From: JBFKMV01 sp041629655
GTDB taxonomy: Bacteria; Acidobacteriota; Polarisedimenticolia; Polarisedimenticolales; Polarisedimenticolaceae
Length of the DNA: 15,930 nt
Direction: 5' to 3'
Assembly (NCBI GenBank): GCA_041629655.1
Contig: JBFKMV010000119.1
Location: 1-15,930 of the forward strand
Shown: in pieces, positions 7,733 through 15,607 of the stretch
Layout of the letters: each line of letters begins with the position of its first letter
Position numbering within the stretch: position 1 is the stretch's first letter
The notes under the pieces: model-generated
What the model saw: only the letters and a program-made list of their open reading frames with translations
Databases searched by the model: none
Told to the model about the DNA's origin: nothing
Program-made: the position numbers and the translations under genes

Positions 7733-9133
7733 TTGGAAGACGGCACCGATCGCACCGAGGAGACACCGGGAGCGTCCGAGCCGGCAGAGGCGATGCCCGA
7801 CAGCGGACCCGCCGAAGCCGCCGCCGAGAGCGAAGCCGCCGCCGAGGTCGAGGCCGCCGAGCCTGCCGCGGCGGCTGCCGAGGCCGAACCGGCGGAGGCC
7901 ACCGCCGACGCGCCCCGTCGCCCACGCACCCCGCGCGCGAAGCCGCGCGATCCGGCACTGGCGCGAGCGTTCCGATCGCACCGGCCGGTCCAGGGCCGCG
8001 TGGTCGGGGTGATCAAGGGCGGCTACGAGGTGCGGCTCGGCCGCAGCCGCGCGTTCTGCCCGCACTCCCAGATCGCGCTGCACCGCGTCGAGAACGCCGA
8101 GGAGATGGTCGGCAAGTCGTTCCTGTTCCGCGTCAGCCAGTTCCGGCGCGGCGGCGAGGACGTCGTCGTGTCCCGCCGTGCGATGCTGGAAGAGGAGCGG
8201 GCCGACGAGGCGAAGGCCGTGCGCGCGGCGCTGCTCGAGGGCGCGGTCGTCCAGGGCCGCGTGTCCGGGGTGGCGAACTTCGGCGCATTCATCGATCTCG
8301 GCGCGGGCGTGATGGGGCTGGTCCACATCTCCGAGCTGTCGCATTCCCGCGTGTCGCGCGTCCAGGACGCGGTCAAGGTCGGCGACCTGGTCGCCGTGCG
8401 GATCCTCAGGCTGGACGGCAAGCGCATCTCGCTCAGCCTGCGCCAGGCCAGCGAGGACCCGTGGCAGAAGGTCGCCGAGACGATCCGCCCCGGGGCCGTG
8501 GTTTCCGGGACCGTGCTGCGGCTGGCCGACTTCGGCGCGTTCATCGAGCTGGCGCCGGACATCCAGGCGCTGGCGCCGGCCCGGGAGTTCCCGCCCTCCA
8601 CCGACGGCTGGAGCGTCGGGCTCGAGCCCGGCAAGCAGGGCCAGTGGCTGGTGCTGTCCGTCGACCCCGCGGAGCGGCGGATCGCGGTGGCGCCGGCGCC
8701 GGAGGACCCCGCGGCGGCGCAGCTCGAGCTCGAGCAGGGCGCCAAGCTCACCGGCCGCGTCCAACGGGTCGAGAAGTTCGGCGTGTTCGTGTGGCTCGCG
8801 CCGGGCAAGGTCGGGCTGATGCCCGCGGCGCTGTCCGGCACTCCGCGCAACACCGATCTCGCGCGGGAGTTCCCGATCGGCCGCCCGCTGGAAGTCGAGG
8901 TGCTGGAGGTCGACGAGGCCGGACGGCGCATCCGGCTGTCCAGCCCGGGACAGGCCGCCAAGGCCGCCCGCGAGGAGGGAGCGCGGGGGCGCGGCCGCGG
9001 TCCCGGTCGTTCGCGCGAGTCGCGGCGGCGGCAGGAGCGCGAGGTCGCGTCGCCGCAGTCCGGCGAGCCGCAAGGCACCTTCGGCACCGCGCTGGCGGAC
9101 AAGCTCCGCGCCGCGCTGGACCGCGCGAAGTAG
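7733..9133 (+). CDS. multi-S1-domain RNA-binding protein (ribosomal S1-like)
   Basis: Predicted single-stranded RNA-binding protein, possibly acting in translation or RNA turnover; it is not clearly the main ribosomal S1. It has 466 residues. Residues 1-60 are an Ala/Glu-rich disordered region, followed by a basic patch at 61-74. Four OB-fold S1 units follow: about 85-149, 170-238 (canonical, with ANFGAFIDLG and GLVHISEL), 253-322 (ADFGAFIEL kept, HISEL lost) and 336-404 (KFGVFVWL, GLMP). Residues 410-436 are Arg/Gly-rich, and the end GTFGTALADKLRAAL resembles the short C-terminal helix seen in other bacterial S1-like proteins. The TTG at 7733 was chosen because a G-run (7722-7728) lies 4 bases upstream. 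The ATG at 7793 (446 residues) is a real alternative that would only shorten the disordered part. It is divergent from the quinone oxidoreductase gene. Confidence 0.88.
   Translation: MEDGTDRTEETPGASEPAEAMPDSGPAEAAAESEAAAEVEAAEPAAAAAEAEPAEATADAPRRPRTPRAKPRDPALARAFRSHRPVQGRVVGVIKGGYEVRLGRSRAFCPHSQIALHRVENAEEMVGKSFLFRVSQFRRGGEDVVVSRRAMLEEERADEAKAVRAALLEGAVVQGRVSGVANFGAFIDLGAGVMGLVHISELSHSRVSRVQDAVKVGDLVAVRILRLDGKRISLSLRQASEDPWQKVAETIRPGAVVSGTVLRLADFGAFIELAPDIQALAPAREFPPSTDGWSVGLEPGKQGQWLVLSVDPAERRIAVAPAPEDPAAAQLELEQGAKLTGRVQRVEKFGVFVWLAPGKVGLMPAALSGTPRNTDLAREFPIGRPLEVEVLEVDEAGRRIRLSSPGQAAKAAREEGARGRGRGPGRSRESRRRQEREVASPQSGEPQGTFGTALADKLRAALDRAK
7813..7846 (+). repeat. 16-base direct repeat in the Ala/Glu-rich coding region
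   Basis: CGAAGCCGCCGCCGAG occurs at 7813-7828 and again at 7831-7846, an 18-base period that adds six residues per unit to the acidic Ala/Glu-rich N-terminus. It probably reflects slippage in low-complexity coding sequence. Confidence 0.7.
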
Positions 9134-9148
9134 CCGGCCCGCCCCGGA

Positions 9149-12100
9149 TCAGGACGCGGAGCGGCGGACGCGCGTCGGCATCGCGCTGCGGCCCACGCCG
9201 GCCGGCTTGCCTTCCAGCGCCTCGCGCACCAGCGCCTCCTGCTCGGCCACGTGTCGCTGGTGCGACCCCGTGGCCGGGCTCGCGCTGCGGGAGCGGCCGA
9301 CGAACTGCAGCGTCTGGTCGTCGCCCAGGTCCTGCCGCATGCGATGGCTGAGGAAGCTCCAGGCGCCCATGTTCTTCGGCTCTTCCTGGACCCACACCAC
9401 GTCCCGCACCGCCGAGTGCCGTGACAGCACGGCGCGGATCCGCTCGCCCGGATACGGATAGAACTGCTCCAGCCGGGCGATGGCCACGTCGTCGATCCCG
9501 GCCTCCTGCCGCCGGGCCAGCAGATCGTAATAGACCTTGCCGCTGCAGAAGACGAGCCTCCGCGCCGCATCCGCGGACGCGTCCGGCCCTTCGATCAGCT
9601 CCTGGAACTCGCCCGAGGCCAGCTCCTCGACGGTCGACACGCAGTCCTTGTGCCGCAACAGGCTCTTCGGGGTGAGCAGAATCAGCGGCTCACGCGGCTC
9701 CAGCACGGCCTGCCTGCGCAACACGTGGAAGTACTGCGCCGGCGTGCTCGGGTAGACGACGCGGATGTTGCCGTGGGCCGCCAGCTGCAAGAACCGCTCG
9801 AACCGGGCGCTGGAGTGGTCCGGCCCCTGGCCCTCGTAGCCGTGGGGCAGCAGCAGCGTGACCCCCGAGCGCTGGCCCCACTTGGCGTCGGCGGAGCTGA
9901 TGAACTGGTCGATGATCACCTGGGCGCCGTTGACGAAATCGCCGAACTGCGCCTCCCACAGCACCAGCGCTTCCGGGTCGTCGACGCTGTAGCCGTACTC
10001 GAAGCCCAGCACCGCGAATTCCGACAGCAGGCTGTCGTAGACGTAGAACGGAGCCTGGTCCGGGGCGAGGTGGGCCAACGGGGCGAACGGCGCGGCGGTA
10101 AGGTAGTCGTAGAGCACCGCGTGGCGCTGGCTGAACGTGCCGCGCCCGCTGTCCTCGCCGCTCAGGCGGACCGGCCGCCCTTCCAGCACCAGCGAGCCGA
10201 ACCCCAGCGCCTCGGCCAGGGCCCAGTCGATCCGTCCCTGCTCGAACCGCTCGCGGCGGCCGGCGAGCTGCTTGTCCAGCTTGGGGTGGGTCCGGAACCC
10301 CTCGGGACGCCGTTCCAGGCCGTCCAGCACGCGCTCCAGCACCTCGCGCTCCACGGCGGTCCCGCGCGCGCGGTCGGTACCCGGCTGCACCTCGTCCGAG
10401 ACCTCGGGCAGCTCGACCTTGACCTGCTTGGGCTCGAGCTGGCGCACGTCCTCGTGCACGGACTCGAGCCGCTCGCGGAAGTCCTGGAGCGCCAGCTCCG
10501 CGGTGTCGGGATCGATGTCGCCGCGCCGCAGCAGCTGCTCGGTGTAGAGCTTGCGCACCGAACGGTGCGCCTTGATCTTCGCGTACAGGATCGGGTGCGT
10601 GTACGACGGATCGTCGGCCTCGTTGTGGCCCCAGCGGCGGTAGCACACCACGTCGACGACCACGTCGCGCTTGAAGCGCTGGCGGTAGGCCAGCGCCAGG
10701 CGGATCACCCGCACCGCGTCCTCCGGCTGGTCGCCGTTGACGTGGAAGATCGGCGCCACCATCTTGGCCAGGTCCGTCGCGTACGTCGACGACCGGGCGT
10801 CCCGCGGGCCGGTGGTGAAGCCGATCTGGTTGTTGACCACGATGTGGACGGTGCCGCCGGTGCGGTACCCCGAGAGCTGGGACAGGTTGAACGTCTCGGC
10901 CACCACGCCCTGCCCGGCGAAGGCCGCGTCGCCGTGGATCAGCACCGGGAGCACCCGCGAGCGCTCGCGGTCCCCGAGGCGGTCCTGGCGCGCGCGGACC
11001 ATGCCCTCGACCACCGGATCGACCGCCTCCAGGTGGCTCGGGTTGGAGGCGACCCGCACGGTCAGCTGCTTGCCCGAACCCGTGCTGTAGCTGCCCGAGG
11101 CGCCGAGGTGGTACTTGACGTCGCCCGAGCCGTGGGTCGTCTCGGGATCGCCGTAACCCTCGAACTCCTCGAAGATCTGCCGGTAGGACTTGCCGACGAT
11201 GTTGCCCAGCACGTTGAGCCGGCCGCGTTGCGCCATGCCGATCACCGCTTCCTCGACGCCGGCCTCGGCGGCGTCACGCAGCAGGAAGTCGAGCATCGGG
11301 ATCAGCGTCTCGGCGCCCTCGAGCGAGAAGCGCTTCTGTCCGATGTAGTTCGAGTGCAGGAACTTCTCGAACGCCTCGGCCGCGTTGAGCTTGCGCAGGA
11401 TCTCCTTCTGGTCCTCGAGGTCGAGCGCGGTGGCGGGCGTGCTGCCCTCCATCCGCTCCTGGAGCCAGTGGCGCGGCTCCGGGTCCTGGATGTGCATGTA
11501 CTCGACGCCGATGTGGCGGCAGTAGGTCTCGCGGACGGTGTCCACGATCTCGCGCAGCGGCAGCATCCCGCTGGTGCCGCCCAGCCCGCCGGCGATGAAC
11601 CGGCGGTCGAGGTCCCAGACGCTCAGACCGTAGTGCGACAGCTCCAGCTCGGCGTGCGGCAGCGGCTCGTAACCCAGCGGGTCGAGGTCGGCCCAGAGGT
11701 GCCCGCGCACCCGGTGGGCCCGGATGAACTGCAACACGCCGGCCTGCTTCTCGATCGCCTCGGTGTTGCCGGCGCCGGCGAACACCGCGGGGTTCTGGTC
11801 GCCGGTCCACGGCACCGGCTCGTGCGGGACCGTGAGCTCCTTGAAGATCCGTTCGTAGAACCGGTCCTCGCCCTGCAGCATCGACCCCAGCGTGGCCAGG
11901 AAGGCGCCCGACTCGGCGCCCTGGATCACCCGGTGGTCGTAGGTGCTGGTCACGGTCATCAGCTTGGACAGGCCGAGCTCGCTGATCACCTCGGGCGCCA
12001 TCCCGGCGTACTCGGCCGGGTAGCCGATCGAGCCCACGCCGATGATCGCGCCCTGGCCGGCCATCAGCCGCGGGACGGACATCGCGGTCCCGATCATGCC

Positions 12101-12793
12101 CGGGTTGGTCAGCGTGATCGTCGTCTCCTCGAAATCGGAAAGCTCCAGCTTGTTGTTGCGGGTTCGCAGGACCAGGTCGTCGTAGGCCGCGACCAGCTCG
12201 GGGAAGCTGAGCCGGCCCGCGTCCTTGACGTTGGGCACCAGCAGCAGGCGCTCGCCCCGCCGCTCGACGTCGATCGCCAGGCCGAGGTTGAGGCTCGTGC
12301 GCGTCAGCCGATGCGGTTTGCCGTCGCGGTCCTCGAAGCCGGCGTTCATGCCGGGATGCCGCTCGACGCCGCGGACGATCGCCCAGGCGATCAGGTGGGT
12401 GAACGAGATCTTGGGTCCCGCCGTGCTCTGCTGGTGCAGGTTGATGACGCGGCGGTTCTCCTCCAGCAGCTTGACCGGAATGTCGCGGGCCGAGGTGGCC
12501 GTCGGCACGCGCAGGCTCTCGGTCATGTTCTCGGCGATGCGCGCGGAGATCCCGACCAGCGGCTCCGCGTCGGCGGCGGGCTTGCCCGGCGGACGGCCGG
12601 CCGCCGGCGCGGGCGGCGCCGGGGCGGCGGTGCCCGGGGACGGAGGGGCGGTGCTGGCGGCGGCGCGGGTCGGGTCAACGGGCCGGTAGTCCGCGAAAAA
12701 CTCGCGCCACGCCTCGCTGACCGACTCGGGGTCGTCGCGGTAGCGGGCGTACAGCTCGTCGATGTAGCCGAGGTTGAAGCCGTAGTTGCTCAT
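9149..12793 (-). CDS. kgd: multifunctional 2-oxoglutarate dehydrogenase, fused E2 acyltransferase-E1 (Kgd type)
   Basis: TCA-cycle enzyme that decarboxylates 2-oxoglutarate with thiamine diphosphate and feeds the succinyl group towards succinyl-CoA. It has 1214 residues, near the length of mycobacterial Kgd. Residues 1-38 are the E1o N-terminal helix (NLGYIDELYARYRDDP). About 40-78 are a Pro/Ala-rich linker. About 80-320 are an E2 catalytic domain with STYDHRVIQGAESG at 282-295 (active-site His287). About 340-1214 are E1, with GDAAFAGQG at 621-629, VVNNQIGF at 652-659, GHNEADDP at 722-729 and the C-terminal RLEQFYPYP. There is no lipoyl domain, as in Actinobacteria, where lipoyl and E3 functions come from another complex. 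The ATG at 12793 starts the conserved N-terminus and lies 8 bases after a -10 element without a clear Shine-Dalgarno. It converges with the S1 gene, with only 15 bases between stops. Confidence 0.96.
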   Translation of the reverse strand: MSNYGFNLGYIDELYARYRDDPESVSEAWREFFADYRPVDPTRAAASTAPPSPGTAAPAPPAPAAGRPPGKPAADAEPLVGISARIAENMTESLRVPTATSARDIPVKLLEENRRVINLHQQSTAGPKISFTHLIAWAIVRGVERHPGMNAGFEDRDGKPHRLTRTSLNLGLAIDVERRGERLLLVPNVKDAGRLSFPELVAAYDDLVLRTRNNKLELSDFEETTITLTNPGMIGTAMSVPRLMAGQGAIIGVGSIGYPAEYAGMAPEVISELGLSKLMTVTSTYDHRVIQGAESGAFLATLGSMLQGEDRFYERIFKELTVPHEPVPWTGDQNPAVFAGAGNTEAIEKQAGVLQFIRAHRVRGHLWADLDPLGYEPLPHAELELSHYGLSVWDLDRRFIAGGLGGTSGMLPLREIVDTVRETYCRHIGVEYMHIQDPEPRHWLQERMEGSTPATALDLEDQKEILRKLNAAEAFEKFLHSNYIGQKRFSLEGAETLIPMLDFLLRDAAEAGVEEAVIGMAQRGRLNVLGNIVGKSYRQIFEEFEGYGDPETTHGSGDVKYHLGASGSYSTGSGKQLTVRVASNPSHLEAVDPVVEGMVRARQDRLGDRERSRVLPVLIHGDAAFAGQGVVAETFNLSQLSGYRTGGTVHIVVNNQIGFTTGPRDARSSTYATDLAKMVAPIFHVNGDQPEDAVRVIRLALAYRQRFKRDVVVDVVCYRRWGHNEADDPSYTHPILYAKIKAHRSVRKLYTEQLLRRGDIDPDTAELALQDFRERLESVHEDVRQLEPKQVKVELPEVSDEVQPGTDRARGTAVEREVLERVLDGLERRPEGFRTHPKLDKQLAGRRERFEQGRIDWALAEALGFGSLVLEGRPVRLSGEDSGRGTFSQRHAVLYDYLTAAPFAPLAHLAPDQAPFYVYDSLLSEFAVLGFEYGYSVDDPEALVLWEAQFGDFVNGAQVIIDQFISSADAKWGQRSGVTLLLPHGYEGQGPDHSSARFERFLQLAAHGNIRVVYPSTPAQYFHVLRRQAVLEPREPLILLTPKSLLRHKDCVSTVEELASGEFQELIEGPDASADAARRLVFCSGKVYYDLLARRQEAGIDDVAIARLEQFYPYPGERIRAVLSRHSAVRDVVWVQEEPKNMGAWSFLSHRMRQDLGDDQTLQFVGRSRSASPATGSHQRHVAEQEALVREALEGKPAGVGRSAMPTRVRRSAS

Positions 12794-12801
12794 TCCGCGC
12801 C

Positions 12802-12831
12802 ATCGTAGTGCCTGTCGCCGGTGCGGGGCAA
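12802..12831 (-). promoter_or_regulatory. sigma70-like promoter of kgd, predicted leaderless
   Basis: On the minus strand: TTGCCC (12831-12826), an 18-base spacer, TACGAT (12807-12802), then 8 bases to the ATG. The -10 hexamer and its distance to the ATG are identical to those of the E1 gene, so the two 2-oxoacid dehydrogenase genes share a core promoter layout. Confidence 0.48.
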
Positions 12832-12856
12832 CCGGGACGCGGCCGGGCCGCCGCGC

Positions 12857-12862
12857 TAGACT
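12857..12862 (+). promoter_or_regulatory. -10 element candidate for the ApbE-like lipoprotein gene
   Basis: TAGACT matches TATAAT at four of six positions. A poor -35 (GGGACG, 12834-12839) lies 17 bases upstream. Transcription from near 12869 would give a leader of about 29 bases that includes the ribosome-binding site at 12884. Confidence 0.33.
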
Positions 12863-12883
12863 CGCTATGGGACCGAACGCCCC

Positions 12884-12888
12884 GGAGG
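12884..12888 (+). promoter_or_regulatory. Shine-Dalgarno that fixes a TTG start
   Basis: GGAGG lies 9 bases upstream of the TTG at 12898. No in-frame ATG stands at the right place for the signal peptide, so this site decides the start of the lipoprotein gene. Confidence 0.65.
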
Positions 12889-12897
12889 ACCCACGGC

Positions 12898-13860
12898 TTG
12901 CCCGATCGACGTCCATCGTTGGCGCTGCCGGCCGCCGTGCTCGCGCTGGCTGCCGCGGGCTGCGGTGGGCCCGTGCGCACCGAGCACAGCTTCGAAGCGC
13001 TCGGCCGCCCCGTGCGGGCCGAGCTGTACACGGTCACCGAACGCGGTGCGGGCCAGCTCGCCGACGAGCTGCGAGCGGCGCTGGAACGCGCGCGGCTGGA
13101 GCTCGGCGACCACCCCGACGGCGAGCTGGCGCGGCTCAACGCCGCCGCCCCGATCGAGAACTACGTCGTTTCGAGCCGCGACCTCTACGGGTGCATCACG
13201 CTCGGCCTCGACTGGGCCCGCGCCAGCGACGGCGCGTTCGATCCGGTGCGCGGGGCGGACTGGCGCAGCGTGCGACTGTTCAAGGAGGCGCACGCGATCC
13301 GGTTCCTGTACCCGGGCCTGCGTATCGAGCTGGACGGGATGCTCGAGGGCTGCGCGCTCGACATCGCGGTGCGCAACTTCGCCCGGGTCGGGACGCGCGC
13401 CGGCCGGGTCGAGCTGGGCGGCGTTCAGTATGCCTGGATGCCGCCTCCCGGACGCGAGAGCTGGTCGGTGCCGCTCCACGATCCGGCACGTCCGGAGCTC
13501 GTGATCGGGACCGTCGAGACGTTGAACCGGGCGGTGGCCGTGGCGGGCAGCCTCGACCCCGCGCCGGCGGGCGGCGACGACGCGGCCGGCCGGGACGTCC
13601 AGGCGGCGCTGGCGGTCGCGGACACGGCCGCCGACGCCCAGGCGATCGCCGGGGCGCTGCGGGCGATGGACGGTCTGCGGGCCGGCGCCCTGCTCGAGCG
13701 GGCCCGGCGCACCGAGGCCTTGCTGCTGGTCCGCCGCGAAGAGGGGCTCACGCTGCTGGTCTCGGGGTCGCTGCGCGAGCGGCTGCAGCTGGACGAGGGC
13801 TACCGCGAACGGCTCGGCGGCCGGGTGCGGTTCATCCTCCCGCCGCTCGAGTTCCCGTAG
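12898..13860 (+). CDS. degenerate ApbE-like (FAD:protein FMN transferase family) lipoprotein
   Basis: It has 320 residues from a TTG start. The signal peptide has arginines at 4-5, a hydrophobic core and a lipobox-like LAAAGC ending at Cys22, so it is probably lipid-anchored outside the cytoplasmic membrane. The order of segments follows ApbE, which transfers FMN from FAD to Thr/Ser of flavoproteins: DGELARLN at 74-81, SDGAFDP at 110-116, IELDGMLEGCALD at 143-155 (ApbE: DLGGIAKGYAVD), VELGGVQYAW at 171-180, AVAVAGS at 212-218 and ADTAADAQAIAGAL at 241-254. Several key positions differ: the Lys of AKG is Glu150, the metal-binding Thr of ADALAT is Ile250, and the H-DPRTG segment is absent. It may be a non-catalytic relative. 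The reading frame is intact. The gene is divergent from kgd and 108 bases before the ALDH gene. The family call is from motif order and is moderate. Confidence 0.68.
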   Translation: MPDRRPSLALPAAVLALAAAGCGGPVRTEHSFEALGRPVRAELYTVTERGAGQLADELRAALERARLELGDHPDGELARLNAAAPIENYVVSSRDLYGCITLGLDWARASDGAFDPVRGADWRSVRLFKEAHAIRFLYPGLRIELDGMLEGCALDIAVRNFARVGTRAGRVELGGVQYAWMPPPGRESWSVPLHDPARPELVIGTVETLNRAVAVAGSLDPAPAGGDDAAGRDVQAALAVADTAADAQAIAGALRAMDGLRAGALLERARRTEALLLVRREEGLTLLVSGSLRERLQLDEGYRERLGGRVRFILPPLEFP

Positions 13861-13874
13861 CTCCGGCGGCGTTC

Positions 13875-13883
13875 TGATACACT
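13875..13883 (+). promoter_or_regulatory. extended -10 promoter candidate for the aldehyde dehydrogenase gene
   Basis: TGATACACT is a TGn extended -10 with TACACT at 13878-13883 (four of six). No good -35 is visible at 16-18 bases. It lies just after the lipoprotein stop, so the ALDH gene may have its own promoter. The leader of about 80 bases contains a small GC-rich inverted repeat (13925-13938). Confidence 0.4.
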
Positions 13884-13954
13884 GCTGCGCCCTGGCTTTA
13901 CCGGAAAAAACAACCATCGGAAACCGGCGCGGGCGCCGTCGTTCGCCCATTCCG

Positions 13955-13960
13955 AGGAGG
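13955..13960 (+). promoter_or_regulatory. consensus Shine-Dalgarno selecting a GTG start
   Basis: A perfect AGGAGG lies 8 bases before the GTG at 13969, the strongest ribosome-binding site in the window. It fixes the start of the aldehyde dehydrogenase, which has no suitable ATG. Confidence 0.8.
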
Positions 13961-13968
13961 GCCCGAAC

Positions 13969-15480
13969 GTGCAGGAGCTGCTTCAGTCCCTGGGCATCCG
14001 ATCCGACAACCCGGGCGCGTCGACGGGCGAGTGGATCGCCACGAGCGGCAAGGAACTCACCTCGACCAACCCCACGACGGGCGAGCCGATCGCCAAGGTG
14101 CGACAGGCCACGCTCGAGGACTACGAGCGCGTGATCGGGGCGGCCACGGCCGCCTTCGAGACCTGGCGGATGACCCCCGCGCCCAAGCGCGGTGAGATCG
14201 TGCGCCAGCTCGGCGAGGAGCTGCGACGCCACAAGGAGCCGCTCGGCCGGCTGGTCGCTCTGGAGAACGGCAAGATCCTGTCCGAGGGCCTCGGCGAGGT
14301 CCAGGAGATGATCGATATCTGCGACTTCGCGGTCGGTCTGTCGCGCCAGCTCTACGGGTTGACCATGCACTCCGAGCGCGCGCGCCACCGGATGTACGAA
14401 CAGTGGCATCCGCTCGGCCCGATCGGGATCGTCACCGCGTTCAACTTCCCCGTGGCGGTCTGGGCCTGGAACGCCGCGATCGCGGGGGTCTGCGGCGATA
14501 CGATGATCTGGAAGCCGTCCTCCAAGGTCCCGCTGTGCGCCCTGGCGGTGCAGGGGATCGCCAACCGGGTGATGGAGCGGAACGGACTGTCCGGCATCTT
14601 CAACCTGGTCGTCGGCTCGTCGCGCGACGTCGGCCAGCGGCTCGTGGAGGACCGCCGCGTTCCGCTGATCTCGGCAACCGGCTCGTGCAAGATGGGCCGC
14701 AAGATCGGCGAGGTGGTCAGCCAGCGGCTGGGCCGCACGCTGCTCGAGCTCGGCGGCAACAACGCGGTGATCGTGATGGACGACGCGCGCCAGGACCTGG
14801 CGCTGCGGGCGGTGTTGTTCGGCGCCGTGGGCACGGCCGGGCAGCGCTGCACGACGACCCGGCGCCTGCTGCTGCAGAAGGGGATCGCCGGCTCGTTCGT
14901 CGAGAAGCTGACCGCCGCCTACAAGAAGGTGCGGATCGGCGACCCGCTCGACGAGCGCACGCTGATGGGGCCGCTGATCGACGAGGACGCGGTCGAGACG
15001 ATGCTCGACGCGATGAAGCAGGTCGAGCAGCAGGGCGGCGAGTTGATCTACGGCGGCAACCGGCTCGACCGGCCGGGCAGCTTCGTCGAGCCGACGCTGG
15101 TCCGGGCGCGCACCGAGATGCCGATCGTGCAGGAGGAGACCTTCGCGCCGATCCTGTACGTCACCGAGTTCGAGACCCTCGACGACGCCATCGCGCAGCA
15201 CAACGCCGTGCCGCAGGGCCTGTCGTCGTCGATCTTCACGACGAACCTGATCTCGGCCGAGACGTTCCTCAGCCACGTCGGCAGCGATTGCGGGATCGCC
15301 AACGTCAACATCGGCACCTCCGGGGCCGAGATCGGCGGTGCGTTCGGCGGCGAGAAGGAGACCGGCGGCGGCCGCGAGTCCGGCAGCGACGCGTGGAAGA
15401 TCTACATGCGTCGCCAGACCAACACGCTCAACTGGGGCAGCGAGCTGCCGCTGGCGCAGGGGGTCGAGTTCGACGTCTGA
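13969..15480 (+). CDS. ALDH7-family aldehyde dehydrogenase (antiquitin/AmaB-like)
   Basis: NAD-dependent aldehyde oxidation in the cytoplasm. ALDH7 members typically oxidise alpha-aminoadipate semialdehyde (in equilibrium with piperideine-6-carboxylate) in lysine catabolism; other semialdehydes are possible. The 503 residues match the family length. The ALDH7 signature is ENGKILSEGLGEVQEMIDIC at 99-118, followed by AVGLSRQLYG at 121-130. Catalytic marks are FNFP at 158-161 (Asn159), the NAD-binding ATGSCKMG at 236-243, LELGG with general base Glu260, GQRC with nucleophile Cys294, and EETFAPI at 389-395. Translation starts at a GTG with an ideal AGGAGG (13955-13960) 8 bases upstream. No lysine-pathway neighbour is present, so the substrate is inferred from family only. 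All expected motifs are intact. Confidence 0.93.
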   Translation: MQELLQSLGIRSDNPGASTGEWIATSGKELTSTNPTTGEPIAKVRQATLEDYERVIGAATAAFETWRMTPAPKRGEIVRQLGEELRRHKEPLGRLVALENGKILSEGLGEVQEMIDICDFAVGLSRQLYGLTMHSERARHRMYEQWHPLGPIGIVTAFNFPVAVWAWNAAIAGVCGDTMIWKPSSKVPLCALAVQGIANRVMERNGLSGIFNLVVGSSRDVGQRLVEDRRVPLISATGSCKMGRKIGEVVSQRLGRTLLELGGNNAVIVMDDARQDLALRAVLFGAVGTAGQRCTTTRRLLLQKGIAGSFVEKLTAAYKKVRIGDPLDERTLMGPLIDEDAVETMLDAMKQVEQQGGELIYGGNRLDRPGSFVEPTLVRARTEMPIVQEETFAPILYVTEFETLDDAIAQHNAVPQGLSSSIFTTNLISAETFLSHVGSDCGIANVNIGTSGAEIGGAFGGEKETGGGRESGSDAWKIYMRRQTNTLNWGSELPLAQGVEFDV

Positions 15481-15519
15481 GACCGGCCGGACCCGGAGGA
15501 GTTGGAAGTCCACCTGGTG

Positions 15520-15548
15520 TTGACAGACCGGCGGCTTCCACGTATCTA
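15520..15548 (+). promoter_or_regulatory. strong-looking sigma70 promoter of the secreted-protein gene
   Basis: Perfect TTGACA (15520-15525), a 17-base spacer and TATCTA (15543-15548). The predicted start near 15555 leaves a leader of about 53 bases. This is the only consensus -35 noticed in an intergenic region here and implies transcription independent of the aldehyde dehydrogenase. Confidence 0.55.
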
Positions 15549-15607
15549 ACCGGGGGCCGGCGACTCGCCTGGCCGCCACGACCCGACCGACTCACCCGGG
15601 GGGATTC

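Noticed and set aside
9134..9148. Terminator between the converging S1 and kgd genes
   Set aside because: The 15-base gap holds only 4-base self-complementary CCGG units and no T-run.
9650..12808. A very long open frame on the plus strand opposite kgd (about 1050 codons), and similar long frames opposite the SNF2, E1 and ALDH genes
   Set aside because: They are mirror frames of strongly recognised genes. High GC at the third codon position removes stop codons on the other strand, and the translations are Arg/His/Val-rich with no recognisable domains.
13884..13954. Possible riboswitch in the leader of the aldehyde dehydrogenase
   Set aside because: Only one small GC-rich inverted repeat with a 2-base centre is visible. 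No conserved riboswitch core was recognised and no terminator or sequestering stem could be drawn.
15501..15548. A 15-codon TTG-initiated frame preceded by GGAGGAG, between the ALDH and the secreted-protein gene
   Set aside because: It overlaps the consensus TTGACA promoter, so the G-rich site is better explained by chance. No leader-peptide features such as runs of one regulatory amino acid are present.
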